Source of the DNA: Macrosoma leucophasiata
Taxonomy: Eukaryota; Arthropoda; Insecta; Lepidoptera; Hedylidae
Reading direction: 5' to 3'
Assembly: GCA_036365455.1 (NCBI GenBank)
Contig: JAWQUS010000010.1
Location: 16,226,001 to 16,290,000, forward strand
Length of the DNA: 64,000 bases
Shown: piece after piece, positions 1-12,243 of the stretch
Position numbering within the stretch: the first letter of the stretch is position 1
Layout of the letters: each line of letters starts with the position of its first letter
Made by a program: the position numbers and the translations under genes
Notes under the pieces: model-generated
What the model was told of the DNA's origin: nothing
What the model saw: the letters and a program-made list of their open reading frames with translations, nothing else
Databases searched by the model: none

Positions 1-396
1 AAAAATGCCTCATTAGGTTAGTAAGCTGCTTTAATTGTATATTGGTTGGATTACAATTTTTTGTAAGCCTACTTCAGATGAACACACCCATGGAATAATT
101 AACAAAGCGATCGAAGAAATTGACACGTATTTTCCATTTGTTTTATCACTTTAATATTAACGCTATAAAAAGAAAGGAGATAATATTAAACGTAGATATC
201 AATAGTACGTGCGGGTTGCGACCGCATTATCGAAATTACGCGCGATTGCTTGTAATTTTTTTTATCTAATCGTATTTTTAGATCACGTTAGGCAGACGAT
301 AGATAATATATTATGTTAACTTACTTTATCAATCATATCGCAATGATTATTTATATTTACTTATACCACAAATATTTTTTATATGTAGGTTTTGAA

Positions 397-577
397 GCGG
401 CAAACAAGCATACAGTGTACACTGACGGTATAAGTAAGAATGTAGTCTAAAAACAACAACATGAAACCAGAGATTTCATTGTCAGATGCGTTGCCACTCC
501 TGAGGCCTAAGGTACCTATTATGTTACGAATCTGTGCCGAAAATTACATTACCACCTGACCAATGCTTGTTTGCCGC
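397..577. repeat. Dispersed repeat family A, copy with inverted ends
   Basis: The copy opens with GCGGCAAACAAGCA (397-410) and closes with its reverse complement (564-577). The interior contains the family core 'gcgttgccactcctgaggcctaagg' idea seen in eight other copies of this window (core near 485-512). The class is not settled: the family could be a SINE or a non-autonomous DNA element. No coding potential was seen. Confidence 0.6.
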
Positions 578-3523
578 CATCATCACAAAAAATATAATTA
601 ACTAGCTGGCCCGGCAAACTTCGTATTGCCTCAGAATGAAAAAATCAAAGGTTTGATACCTAGATACGGACTATTTGTATGGGAAAATGAAATTGTGGTA
701 TTTACTATTTCCCTTCAATTCCTTCATATTTTCTTACCTTTTAAACCTTCCCTGGACTTCCAAAAATCATTTATATAATAATGTAGGTAACCTATACTTA
801 GGTACATCTATTACGTCTAATGTATGTTCTGAGAATTTTGATATCTTTAAACCGCACCCATTGTTTGGTAAACAAATAGGTATGAGAACGAATTAAGACT
901 TCTTATTTTTTTAACCAAACGGAATAAAATTTGTCTTCACATTAAAAAAGATTAACAACTGAGGCCAATTACACCAATGCTGGAATTTCTTGACACTCGG
1001 TCAAGATTGTCCGTTTGTGTAATAACAACGAGAATAACTCAATGCATTGCATAGCGATGTGCAAGATGATCTAAATACTAAAACTGGTTTTAAGTATAAT
1101 GTGGGTAATAGCGGCGAATAAAATGTCCCCTTATATTATAGGTGGCATTAGGGTTGCCAAACGTCCGGGTTTTGTCTGGATTCGCCCGAGGTTCACACAA
1201 TATCCAGGCGCACATTTTACATACGTACCATGGATGGTATTTCTCTATGTTCGTAAATATCGGAATGAAGTTTGCAGGTCCTTTTTTGAAACCACCGAAA
1301 AAGCCGAAAATTTATTACAATTTTTATAAAAACAAAATATAATAAACCGATCTTCAATCTAACGGTGCTGCGATTCGACCGCCTGGTTCCTTTTGTCCCG
1401 GTTTACGTCTTTGATAGGTATTTAGTTTTTTTTATTTCGTATTGACTATGACAGCAACAGCGACAATCAGTCGCAGTGCAGCAAGGTTTTATTGCAGTCC
1501 TCACTGCCACCTTACGTAATGCAACGTGGCCCACTTGAACCGCATCGTGCCTACCACAATACAACACAGTGTGACAGCCCTACAGCCGAGAGCACAATAT
1601 TTGCATAGAACACCCCTATCAAATTATATTTCTTCGACGTATAAGATTTCAACCGGTCGACGGTTAGTGTTCTCGTGCTAAGTTTGTGTTGCAACACATA
1701 CGCATTCTTGTTACGTCATGACCCACTTACAGAACCACGCCAAAATGATATCACTTTATCAATCGATAAAACACTAAATTTAATCATTATTTTCCAAAAT
1801 TTTAAGCCAAAGCTACCACATATTATAACTCATGGTTACAACAACCGAAATGTTTGTAATTTGTATCGTATTGGCAATCTAATATGTGTTATTAATAGAT
1901 ACCCATTGTATTTTTAGGTTATAATAATTTATTTGTTCATATTTCTCTATTCACTATAAATTTCAACTTCAACACTCTAGCACTTACGCCACTGGTTCAT
2001 TAACTACCATGCTACATTACATCGTGGCATTTGACATTTGACCATCGTTATTTTTATTGCCATAAAAATGGTAAACCAGCTTATGTCAGTTCAATAACGA
2101 GCTACAATGTAAAAATCTTCATAAAAACTATAGGTTTACTTTGCCACTCTTGAGACCTGTTTGCGATACTATATCACGGTAATGTTATAATTGCAACGTT
2201 ATCAGATTTGTGTATCAAATTTCAGTTTAAACCGGAAAACAATATACTTGTCTTATCATTTTATTTTTAACATTAGTCATATTCATCAAGACGAAAAGAA
2301 ACTTATTTCATGATTCAAAAAGATTATAGATTTTGAGTTGTAATATAACTACTTAATATTAATTACTTAATACACGCCCTTAACTATCAAATGTAGCAAA
2401 AGATCAATTAAGTTTGCTTGCTTAAATTGTATTCGTATAAAAATATAAATTATCCCTTTATCAGTATCGGTTGATTGGTTACGTAGATAGTCTGCCTTAA
2501 TAGCCAATACGAATCAATCTCCTATCTATCCTAAGAGGTAATTACCTAAGGTTCGCCTTACTGTGGGAAAATTATCCGATGTAATTTTAAAAAGAAACGG
2601 ACGAGATGTCATGATTGGAACAAAGAAGATGGTGGACAGTCCACCCTATAATAGGCTAAAGCGACTAATCTACTCTGCCTGTTGCTTGTACCTACCTATA
2701 TAATTATTTTAAATCATTCACATCTTCACTTTCGCAGAGCGGAGCGCAACGATCAAATGAGGTTTCCTTTGTTTTAAACCTTATTTTTTTTGTAATAATA
2801 ATATCTATCAAATTAATATGAATTTACATAAACTAAAATACGCGTAACTTATAACCTTAGATATATGCGTAGATATAAGCAATCTACTCATGGCATATTC
2901 CTAAAATGAATAACAAAATACCGCTTTAAATAATATAATTATGTTCCTAAATATACCTATTTACCTTATTATTATATCCGCGGCTCATACGTCCGTATCC
3001 GTGTTTATCAGTCTAATATATCAATTAGTAGATATATACTTCCTATAGCTATATACATTAATGAAAATATTAATCAAATGAAGCAAAATTATTATTCAAT
3101 TAGTTCACATAAATATTGTTTGTGTTTGATTACTGATTCATAAAGTCACAAGTGATTACTTACATTCATAAATCATTTAGGTACTCGCCTACTTATCTGA
3201 TTCATAGTCACTCTAGAGGTACTAGAAAGAGACTGATTAGATGTGCCGTGTGTTTCATATTTTTGATACTATCAATTTGTGTTTAGTCATCATGTTACCA
3301 TTATGATAATGAATTCAGATTACACTTAAGCTGTTTTAGGCTGGATAAATTATAGAACTATAATAATCTTCGCCCAACAACTAAAATATAACTAAACAAC
3401 ATTTTGCGTACATGTACCTAGTTTATTACGTCGAAACAAGTAGATACGAATTTTTAATATATATATAACGTCTTTCTATGATTTTATTATGGAAGCAATT
3501 ACTACATTTTTTTTTTTAATGTA
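578..3523. other. No gene recognised
   Basis: AT-rich sequence with only short open frames (at most about 80 codons) that show no recognisable domain. Around 1150-1410 the phrases GTTGCCAAACGTCCGGG and GTCCCGG resemble pieces of the TIR element at 42690-42940, so this part may be an old DNA-transposon remnant. Confidence 0.5.
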
Positions 3524-3797
3524 ATGGTAGTGGTAAACAAGCATGCAGTTCACGTTGTTGTTAAGTGATGACTGCAGCCTATAGACACCCACACAAAGAC
3601 CAAGGTCAAAATACAGATGCGTTACCACTCCTGAGGCCTAAGGTGTTACGCCTCTGTGCCGGAAATTACAGGGCCGTACATTACCACCTGACCGGAACAC
3701 GATAGTGCTGAACACTACCATTTAGCGGCAAGTATATTTGATAATACGGTGGTGCCTACGCCCGCGAGCTCCGTCACTGGAGCTCTACCACCGGTAG
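3524..3797 (+). repeat. Dispersed repeat family A, longest copy
   Basis: Starts near GGTAAACAAGCATGCAG, passes through the shared core (GACTGCAGCCTATAGACACC, then the CTCCTGAGGCCTAAGG core, then GGAAATTACAGGGCC) and ends near GAGCTCTACCACCGG. It has the fullest 3' part of the nine copies in the window (397, 3524, 6473, 18487, 30712, 32190, 39140, 39826, 63655). A short fragment with both ends joined and the middle missing lies at about 4620-4675. Confidence 0.65.
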
Positions 3798-4404
3798 GTG
3801 CATAAATAATATTTTACATTTCGAAGTTTAATATCTGATTTAGTAAGTATATATTTATATAAATGTTGAGATTGTGTACATTTGAATAGCATCCGTCAGT
3901 CAGATATGGGTACTACCTCGTGTGCTAGAGTAACTGTCACTTCCTTCTGGAGGAACATCGGTCGAAGCCCCTGTACCGAAACCTCTGGACTAGTCCACAT
4001 AACACAGGTGTACTTTGTTGGTATGCAGTAGGTTTGGTTAAACTAAGTCCCCTAAAGCCAAACTGCCTTCCACTAGATCGTCAGCTGTTAATACCATGGT
4101 CTGTACCACATCTCATTGTATGTCACCTGTTTTCTGCATTTTCTACTTCTTCATCTTCATGCTGACATTTTTTCGTCGTCATTACGCACAATAATGATTA
4201 TGAGAAAGAAATCCTATAAATTATTGAGACAATCTGAAACTGCACATCAATAGTCTGATTAAATAAATAAGTGTAAAATTATTAATTGTTTAATGGAATA
4301 ATTCGACACTTACCATTTGTTTTACTTCGATGAAAAATAACATCAATCAGCGGGACGAAAAAACAAAACACTCCGTTTATGCTTTGCTCGCGTGTATAGA
4401 TTCT

Positions 4405-4545
4405 ATCGGGTTGCCCACTAACCCACCCACCTTCACCAATCCGCATTGGAGCAGCGTGGTGGAGTAAGCTCCAGGCCTCTCCCCAAAAAGGGGAGAGACT
4501 CGTGCCCAGCAGTGGGACGTATAATGGGATGCCATTATTATAGAT
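4405..4545 (+). repeat. 3' part of a 5S-headed SINE
   Basis: The stretch from CCAATCCGCATTGGAGCAGC through the CCCC/GGGG hairpin to CCCAGCAGTGGGACGTATAA is the same, in the opposite direction, as the 3' part of the longer element at 11685-12034. Here the 5S-like head is missing, so the copy is 5' truncated, as expected of target-primed retroposition. Confidence 0.6.
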
Positions 4546-5082
4546 TCTATCGTATATAGGTATCTATCTAAGTGACTTCTATTGCCATATCTTCCTCCTG
4601 TTTTGTTTTTTTTATGTCATCAAGTGTCAAACCAGCATACAGTTCACATGCGAGCTCCTGCAGTTCTACCACCAGTACAAAACTGTAAAAATAGGTTAAT
4701 ATTGGTACCTAAGATTAAAAGATACATCAGTAATTTTCTTAAATGGCCGTTACCTAGAACAAAAATGCATTGATGACGTCCATAATCTACAAATTACGCC
4801 AGGAAATCGTTTCGGCAATTTTGATAATGGAAATAAACCGATTATCTACCGGTTCATTCAATTAAAATGACGCAAATTCTATTTCATTATATACATAATT
4901 TCTTGGGGCGATAATATGATAGCGCAACAATGATACGGAAGGACTGAGACATCATGGTACAATTTGATTGAAAAAAGCGAAAGGTCATCACGAAATCTCA
5001 GGAAATAGGTACAGATGTTAGGAGTTTAAAATGTTGCATGGAGGTTATTTTTAGAACATAGGTGGACAAAATTCGACTTATA

Positions 5083-5553
5083 AGGGTGCTTTTCCACCAC
5101 AGATATGCTATGCAGCTATGCTGCGAAGATGTGAAATCTACGCTACCAAAATATGTGACCGTTTCCACTAATACTACGCTATGTACCTGTACCTGTGTGT
5201 AAGTAGGTACAGGTACTCTGCCCTGCACATACACCACTCGCGGCTGCCCATAGCACGCATTCACAGCTCGCATCCACAGCTCGCATCCACAGCTCGCATC
5301 CACAGCTCGCATCCACAGCTCGCATCCACAGCTCGCATCCACAGCTCGCATCCACAGCTCGCATCCACAGCTCGCATCCACAGCTCGCATCCACAGCACG
5401 CATCCACAGCACGCATCCTTAGCACACATCCTTAGCACACATCCCTCCATATTAAAAACATAGCTAAATCCATTTTTATGTGCACCAAATTGGTGGATAT
5501 CAAACGCATCCATAGCAACGTAGCATAGCACATCTCTGGTGGAAAAGCACCCT
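5083..5553. mobile_element. MITE with long imperfect TIRs around a minisatellite
   Basis: The left end AGGGTGCTTTTCCACCA (from 5083) is matched by its exact reverse complement ending at 5553. Similarity continues inward for about 40 bp (GATATGCTATGC against GATGTGCTATGC). Between the arms lies the 13-bp minisatellite. There is no transposase frame, so the element is non-autonomous. A clear target duplication was not found. Confidence 0.7.
5252..5445. repeat. 13-bp minisatellite, about 15 units
   Basis: Unit ACAGCTCGCATCC repeats head to tail. The central units are identical and the outer ones vary (CGCATT on the left, ACGCATCC and ACACATCC on the right). Because 13 is not a multiple of 3 and no frame of the unit contains a stop, the array creates open frames on both strands (for instance 4998-5531 on the - strand), which are not genes. 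Confidence 0.95.
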
Positions 5554-6472
5554 ATGTGTCTGTTTTTCGGTGGTTTTTCGGGTGGTTCTTCATTACCACA
5601 AGTGCTAGGAGTATCAAATTTTGCTTATGGATGTTTTTTAGGACGTAGGTGCTACCTTAGGCGGTATTTTGCGAAATTAGACCACTGAGGGTGTGTTTAG
5701 GTTTGAAAGGGTCGGTTTAAGAAAAAATAACCGCTTTCGCTACGTCGTAGTAATGTAGGTAACAAATAAAAAATAACTTACTACATGTGTTTTTAAGTTT
5801 TAAGATACTATAAAAGATAACTATAAAGAATTATTATTGTACTTATTCAACTTTAATATTAGAACGTTTTTGAAAAACTTGTTTCATTCTATATTTGTAT
5901 TTTCCTTAGGTAATTCAGTTTTTTTGGACATGTATCATCACCATAATCCTCCGTGTGTACCTAATTTGTCGTGACGTAGACTCGTAGTAACGAAATCCCA
6001 CGTTCAAAAATTCGTAGCGTAGTCAATCATTCTAAGTGTTCTACGAGGAACTTTTATGGGTCCGTAACAACTATTACAGAGACTTAAGAACAATACAGAA
6101 CACCCAAGTTCTCAGGGGTGGCAACGCATTTGCATTTTGACCTCTGCTTTTGTATAGTATGCTGTTTTTTTATATTTTTATCGCCTGCAATCTTGTTTGC
6201 TACGTTCGCAACATGAATAACACTAAAACGTAACCTTAAAGATTTAATTAAGTTACTAGGTATTAAAAGGAGTCGATTTCTTTTTATATACTGCCCGACG
6301 AACTTAACACTTAAAAGGAATTAAAAAAATAAATGCCCAAAAATCGAAACAATATCACTCTTACCATTTAGGGATTATAAAAAATAGTCTACAACCGATC
6401 CTCATAATATATCTACCAAGTATACACACAAAATTTCATAATATTCGATAAATCCGTTTCGGAGGAGTATTT
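5554..6472. other. No gene recognised
   Basis: AT-rich spacer without a usable reading frame, splice-framed coding stretch or clear repeat. Confidence 0.5.
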
Positions 6473-6690
6473 TTTTATTCATCACATTGATGTTAAGTTA
6501 TGACTGCAGCCTATAGACACCCACACAAAGACCAAGGTTAAAATGCAGATGCGTTACCACTCCTGAGGCCTAAGGTGTTATGCCTCTGTGCCCGAAATTA
6601 CAGGGCCGTACATTATCACCTGACCGGAACACGATAGTGCTGAACACTACCATTTAGCGGCAAGTATATTAGGTAATGTATATAATATTG
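6473..6690 (+). repeat. Dispersed repeat family A
   Basis: Nearly collinear with 3551-3732: GACTGCAGCCTATAGACACC, the CTCCTGAGGCCTAAGG core and CATTTAGCGGCAAGTATATT are all present. Ends shortly after the GCGGCAAG motif. Confidence 0.65.
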
Positions 6691-6752
6691 TTATATACAA
6701 ACACTATGACACGAGAATTTTATGTATTAGATTATAATTCGTGAAAATATGT

Positions 6753-6925
6753 GACGTAACTTCACGCCTGTAATCCCCGAAGGTGTAGGCAGAGGTAAAT
6801 GCATGCATTCAAGCAGACATGCAAATACCCACGATTCACTTGTTACGTTTTTGGCCCATTTAACAGTAGACGCGCATGTTAACATCGCCGGGCACATTAC
6901 CAAACTCTGAAGCACTGAGACTCTT
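6753..6925 (-). repeat. tRNA-headed SINE (SINE-1), 5'-truncated
   Basis: Matches the 3' half of the element at 11185-11514: reading the - strand it ends ...GATTACAGGCGTGAAGTTACGT. The tRNA-like promoter part is absent. Divergence from the other copies is high, so this is an old copy. Confidence 0.6.
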
Positions 6926-6975
6926 CCATAAAACTAAAAAAACCGGTAAAGTGCATATCGGACCACGCGCAGTGT

Positions 6976-7557
6976 AGGGTTCCGTAGTTACAGAGTAAGA
7001 GATGTAACGAAAAAAATTAATAAATATTTTCAAAGGACTTGTTCGAAATTTTCGAGTAAAATACATTTGGTCGACTATAACTCGCAAACTTGCAAGGCCA
7101 ACTTTCGTGTGATAGTTTTCCTTTTAATTTCGTTATATGTAGCTACTATCGCCGTAACGTTTGAATTTTCAACAACAACCGTTTAGTCTATAGGGGTCTA
7201 ACGAAAATTTGCACTTTAAAGCTTAATAAGTCACGAACAGTTAACTAAATCGAAAAATGATGTTCGCAAACCCATAAGGTTTTTAATAGACCTATCCAAC
7301 AATACCCCACACTATATGAAAATCAAAAATTAAAAAAAATATCCGCGCGTTACTATGAGGGGTGGTTACCCCAAAAGTTTTTATTTTCACGTTTTTATTC
7401 TACCACTTTGTCGGCGTAATTATATAGTGTATACTTGTGCCAAATTTCAAGTCTCTAGTACTTATAGTTTTTGCGGTAAACCGCGGACGGACAGACAGAC
7501 AGACAGACAGACGGACATGGCGAAACTATAAGGGTTCCTTGTTTACTACGGAACCCT
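6976..7557. mobile_element. TIR element with AGGGTTCCGTAGT ends
   Basis: AGGGTTCCGTAGT at 6976-6988 is the exact inverse of ACTACGGAACCCT at 7545-7557. A (CAGA)n run lies near the right end (about 7490-7515). No transposase is encoded. Such CAGACAGA...GGAACCCT sequences are very common in moth and butterfly genomes (general knowledge). Confidence 0.6.
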
Positions 7558-7719
7558 AAAAAACAAAAGGACCAATAATAAAGGTTTTTTTTAGGAGAAG
7601 AAATAGAAAAAGAAGAAATACATTTATTTACCTGACAACACACAACATACACAATATGAAAGAAGAGAGAAAAATAATCATTAAAAAAGAGGAGACAACT
7701 AACATAAACAAACTAAAAC

Positions 7720-7865
7720 GGTGTGTTCATGTGAAGCCAGGAAAAATGGCACCCATCTTAGCTATTTGTTGCAGCAAGAGCTGCAACGCTGATATTCTGA
7801 TGGGTCCGTTTGCACTCTTATCTCTAGCAGTAGTAACCTGCTACCACTGGACTACTGAGGCAATT
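7720..7865 (-). repeat. tRNA-like SINE head fragment
   Basis: On the - strand the sequence opens with TGCCTCAGTAGTCCAGTGG, very like the box-A end of SINE-1 at 11514. No convincing box B follows, and the rest differs from SINE-1, so this is a decayed or recombined copy. Confidence 0.4.
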
Positions 7866-7879
7866 AAGGTGTAAATATG

Positions 7880-8236
7880 GAAATGTGATCCTGGCTTCGG
7901 GACGTAACGACCCCACCGCCCACTAGCGGAAGAATTTTATACTTCTATAAAGACAATTCTTCCACTAGTGCAGTCAGTCAACCGAACAATGGCGGTCAAA
8001 CCATTCCAATAGCATTATTACATATTCTCTGCCAATAGGGCGGTAGTAAAAATAACAACGCGGGATAGGCAGCAGCGTCCCGCGATAAAACTACCGCCAC
8101 TGCGATCGCTAATCCGCCTGCCAAGCGTGGCAATTATGGCATTATTGTCCTCTAATGCCACACGACACTACTGTGAGCATTTTTGGGAAAGGCTTTGTCC
8201 AGTGGATGTCTTTCGACTGGAGTGATGATGATATAA
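7880..8236 (+). repeat. Non-autonomous element with RTE-like 3' tail
   Basis: Shares blocks in order with 29994-30265: ACGACCCCA, CTAGTGCAGT, AGTCAACCG, CGGTCAAAC, AAACTACCGCCACTGCGATC, GCCAAGCGTGGC. It ends GGCTTTGTCCAGTGGATGTC...GATGATGATA, close to the end of the RTE-type LINE at 20205-20250. It has no reading frame of its own, so it is probably copied by an RTE enzyme. Confidence 0.6.
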
Positions 8237-8405
8237 ATGTACCAAATGGTTTAGTCAAGTTTAGTGAGACGGACATAGGTCATTATAAGAAGATCCGGTT
8301 TGTCACAAAAATCCCGTAGGTATAGGTAGGTACGTAATAGATATTTATGTAATACGTGTAGAACATGCTTTATAGTTACAACATAACTACGTAGGGCTCT
8401 TCTAA

Positions 8406-8831
8406 ATTAGTCTATTTCTTAACAACAAAAAATAACTTCTACAGAGTTTGTCTACGTAAATTCCTACATAATTATTGCGTTAAAATTTGTCCTATTAGGT
8501 CATCGACCATATGGTAGGGGAGATGTATGTAATGGGGATCACTTAAGCGAGAATGAAAATAATAGCAAAACTATTAATGAACTATTTATTGCTCCGTTCT
8601 TATTACAAACCTTACTTTATTAGTCTATTTCTTAACAACAAAAAATAACTTCTACAGAGTTTGTCTACGTAAATTCCTACATAATTATTGCGTTAAAATT
8701 TGTCCTATTAGGTCATCGACCATATGGTAGGGGAGATGTATGTAATGGGGATCACTTAAGCGAGAATGAAAATAATAGCAAAACTATTAATGAACTATTT
8801 ATTGCTCCGTTCTTATTACAAACCTTACTTT
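8406..8831. repeat. Perfect 213-bp tandem duplication
   Basis: 8406-8618 and 8619-8831 appear identical base for base. No gene, promoter motif or TIR is visible inside the unit. Either a very recent duplication or an assembly artefact. Confidence 0.95.
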
Positions 8832-8912
8832 ATTGACTATCAATTGAAATCAACTTTTATCACATTGGTTCATTAGTTTTGGTATAATAAACGAAATGAA
8901 AAAAGTAAGTTT

Positions 8913-10075
8913 GATCACCATTGTCAACATCGGTTGGCAATGGTGATCATGTTGACAATGGTGATCAGCATGTGGGCAATGTGATCAACACATATCGCAC
9001 ACATAATTTGGCGCAGAGTCCCATCCAGTACAGCTTGAGCATGAGCTCAGAGCCCACAAGAAGTGCACCGGTGCCCTGTTTCATTGTATTGTCCGAATTC
9101 ACAGCATACAAGATACAAGTTACTTGCATCTTCTGCATCGTCATTATCGTCATCCTGGCACAACTCGTCACATCGAAGTAACATTGAAGCTCTGCAGGAT
9201 TTTCTTTTTAACCTTCTCACGACTGACTTTTTGTGGCTTGCTCTTCTTTCCTATTCCTTTTATTTTGTTTTTCGCAGCTTGTACCTTTCTTTTATTTTCT
9301 TTTTCAACTAGGCGTCTTTCATTGGTGTAGGTGTTAAAATCTCTGCGTACTGGTTTTTTTTTCCTTGTCTTGTCTGGACTGGACTACTTTCATAGGCATC
9401 TATTTAAATGCATATTTGATTATAGATGTCGATGGTAGGTATATCAAATTGAGACAACGATGCAGTCACTGGTTCAGAAGTAGTGGGACAAAATATGGAT
9501 TCCTTCTAGAAGGAACGTTCGGCATCTACAAACAAACAATAATGCAGTTTTTTGTCGAAGTTAGGTAATGTAGACCATAGAGATGTAGGTGATCTATCTA
9601 AAATCTGCCAGATATGTATATTTAAGCTCAAATATGCATTTAAATAGATGCCTAAGAAAGTAGTCCAGTCCAGACAAGACAAGGAAAAAAAAACACCACC
9701 ATGTAGGTAATTGGCATCACCTGATCCTGATTACCTACATGGGTAAAGAGACGGAAAAAAAATCCTGCCGAGTAATTTTAAGTTATAATAACAATATGGC
9801 TATTGAATTGCAAAAACGCTACGATTATTACATAAAACAAGTACAGAAATAAATATTTGTTATTTTGTGACTTATCTTAGATTTACCAACTCGAAAAATT
9901 AGATGAAAATAGCGCGAAACCTTCACTCTCCCTTTGCTCCCAAGCGCATAGCGAGAATTTAGCCAGTCACTGGTCATGAACGGGAATGACTTAATGCTAG
10001 CGTATAGGTGTATTAGCATCGCTTAGTCGCATTCGATTCTTGTTATTTTGAGGTGATCACCATTGCCAACTGACT
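8913..10075. repeat. Cluster of inverted repeats (foldback region)
   Basis: Arms at about 9352-9420 and 9618-9702 are inverse copies over roughly 65 bp (shared block TGTCTTGTCTGGACTGGAC). The outer edges carry GATCACCATTG motifs in both directions (8914-8965, and again at 10053). A smaller hairpin, CATGTAGGTAAT against ATTACCTACATG, lies near 9711-9753. No transposase is present. Best read as a composite foldback or MITE cluster. Confidence 0.6.
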
Positions 10076-11184
10076 CCCATTGCCTACATCTCCCATATGT
10101 ATTAAGTACACTTCAATTATTTCGGTAACCACCACTCAGTACCTCAGAGTATTTTTAAAACACGCTGCTTAAAAAATAGAATCATATTAATGAAGTTCAA
10201 GAAATTCTCCGCTTATCCAAAATCATTCAACTGTAGCTTTTGTTACCACCGCAAGATGCCAATGAAATGAAGATGATCCAAAATGAAATGAGAGTAGTTT
10301 ATAGAGAGCGTATTGCAACATTTTTAAATTGATGGTCATTCATTGATATTATTCCATTTCAAATTCCATTTTAAATAAGACACCTTACTCACTGGCTGAT
10401 TGATTTCATAGGCTCAGAGTTAGAGGCGAAATTATTTTTTTGCTTTCTAGGCATTCCTGTTTAATAGATATCGCAGATTTCGATAATACGAGTAATCACG
10501 CGTATCGTGCATTTTATTTTTATATGAGGTGTTAAATCATGTAGCAGGTATTGGCCATCTCTGCATAGACTGCACAGGCTATCAATTGTTTTTAATCCAA
10601 CATGTAATAAGATTCGAATTTATAATCCTTTGCTGCATGTATACCTACTTACATATATTAAAATATTAACATCGTAAATACATAATATGTCGAGAATTCG
10701 CATTGCAAACTTTTTTCTCAGTCAAGGTCAAAACAAATTACTTCACGAAGTATTAAAATTGCAAAAGCCTTATTTAAATCGTGCCAATATTATCTCAAGT
10801 ACGTAACGCGATTAGAAAAAAACGTAAGAACATGGCGTGTAGCGAGTAGATAAGTAGTTTAGTCCCGTTTATAGATGTTTATAATTGCACGGCATTGACC
10901 ATCGAGATTCCTCGGAACTCTGAAAACAATGAGTAACGTCATCGACAATTAACAAGGTTCGTGTTGTTGTATCATTTAGACGATGTACCAAGGAAACGTC
11001 TATCTACCTTAACTGGTCAGGCCCGCAATGAGCACCGCTGATTATAAACACAATTACGTCACAGAGTATCTGTAATTAAAAGTATAATGAACTGAAATGT
11101 TTATTCGTTTTGACTTATATGATGACTTCTTGGCACGATTAAAGTTTCTAAGAAATATAATACGAATACAGCATGAAATATATT
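10076..11184. other. No gene recognised
   Basis: AT-rich spacer; no frame of note, no recognisable repeat family and no splice-framed coding sequence was seen. Confidence 0.5.
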
Positions 11185-11514
11185 GTTATACTTACTTATA
11201 CTTACTACGTAACTTCACGCCTGTAATCCCCGAAGGGGTAGGCAGAGGTAAATGCATGCATTCAAGCATACATGCAAACACCCACGATTCGCCGGTTACG
11301 TTTTGGCCCATGTAACAGGTGGCGAGCCTGTTGACATCTCCGGGCACATTACCAAACTTTGAGGTACTGGGAAATTTCCAGAAAATGGAAAAATCCCAAT
11401 AGAACCAGAGATAAATGCTTTTTCACCATTATCTCTGATAACCCCCTACCCGGGAATCGAACCCAGGACCTCAGCGTAGTAGTAGTGGCCTGCTACCACT
11501 AGGCTACCGAGGCA
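11185..11514 (-). repeat. tRNA-derived SINE (SINE-1), full-length
   Basis: Read on the - strand it begins TGCCTCGGTAGCCTAGTGG, containing a pol III box A, followed about 40 bases later by GGTTCGATTCC, a consensus box B. The body runs through TGTTACATGGGCCAAAACG and ends GATTACAGGCGTGAAGTTAC with a TAAGTA-rich tail. It is the reference copy for those at 6753, 31437 and 55426. Its last 40 bases resemble the 3' end of the LINE at 15001, the likely source of its retrotransposition machinery. Confidence 0.8.
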
Positions 11515-11684
11515 GTTTTTTTCAGTTTAAATTGTATTTTTTCTAGCCAAATAGAGAATTGGACAAATCACAACAAATCAAACCCCCCAGCGGTACGCCT
11601 ACTCCACTTTGAGAAACCCTGAATAGGGTATACTAGTATATATATATTAAGTAGAGAGGTTGCTTTAGTATTGGCTCTATTAAT

Positions 11685-12034
11685 AATGGCAACTCATTAT
11701 ACGTCCCACTGCTGGGCACGAGTCTCTCCCCTTTTTTGGGGGGGAGGCCTGGAGCTTACTCCACCACGCTGCTCCAATGCGGATTGGTGGAGGTTTAGTG
11801 GCCAACCCACTGTCGGATGTTTTCAAACCGCCCATAAGGCCTCCAACAAGGTTTAACGACTGCTATCCATCGATAGCAACCGGGACCGACGGCTTAACGT
11901 GCCCTCCGAAGCACGGAAACGCGCATTTAATTTGCCACTAGCGGTCACCCATCACACTACCCGACCGCGCCCGTAGTGCTTAACTGAGCAGATCGCTTAC
12001 GATCTACACCAGCCGCTGGGCCATGCGCGCCTCC
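11685..12034 (-). repeat. SINE with 5S rRNA-like head
   Basis: On the - strand the head at about 12000-11941 reads GATCTGCTCAGTTAAGCAC, then GGGCGCGGTCGGGTAGTG, then GATGGGTGACCGC. This is the order and spacing of the internal promoter of 5S rRNA (box A around AGTTAAGC, box C around GATGGGTGACCGC). It is followed by unrelated sequence and the 3' tail GCCCAGCAGTGGGACGTATA also seen at 4405-4545. It is not a functional 5S gene: the 5' and 3' parts of 5S are missing or replaced. Confidence 0.7.
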
Positions 12035-12243
12035 TTGGCTCTATTATGATATATATATATATATAACTACCCAAAGGTTGACTGGTAGAAATACCTATTA
12101 GCGTTAAATCCGCCTTATATATAATTTTTGTACATAAAATATTAAATAAATAAATAAATATATTATTATGTACTAGCACTAGCATAATATATTCGACATA
12201 ATGCAAGCGCTGATTTCTGTATAGTCTTATCTGGCCTTGACCC

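Noticed and set aside
5252..5445. CRISPR-like regular spacing
   Set aside because: Units are directly adjacent with no spacers, and the genome is eukaryotic.
4998..5531. 177-codon - strand frame with a CGCELWMRAVDAS repeat
   Set aside because: It is produced by the 13-bp minisatellite, which is open in every frame; no start context, splice signals or homology.
11941..12000. Genuine 5S rRNA gene
   Set aside because: Only the internal promoter-like part is present; the flanking stems of 5S rRNA are missing and the sequence continues into a SINE body.
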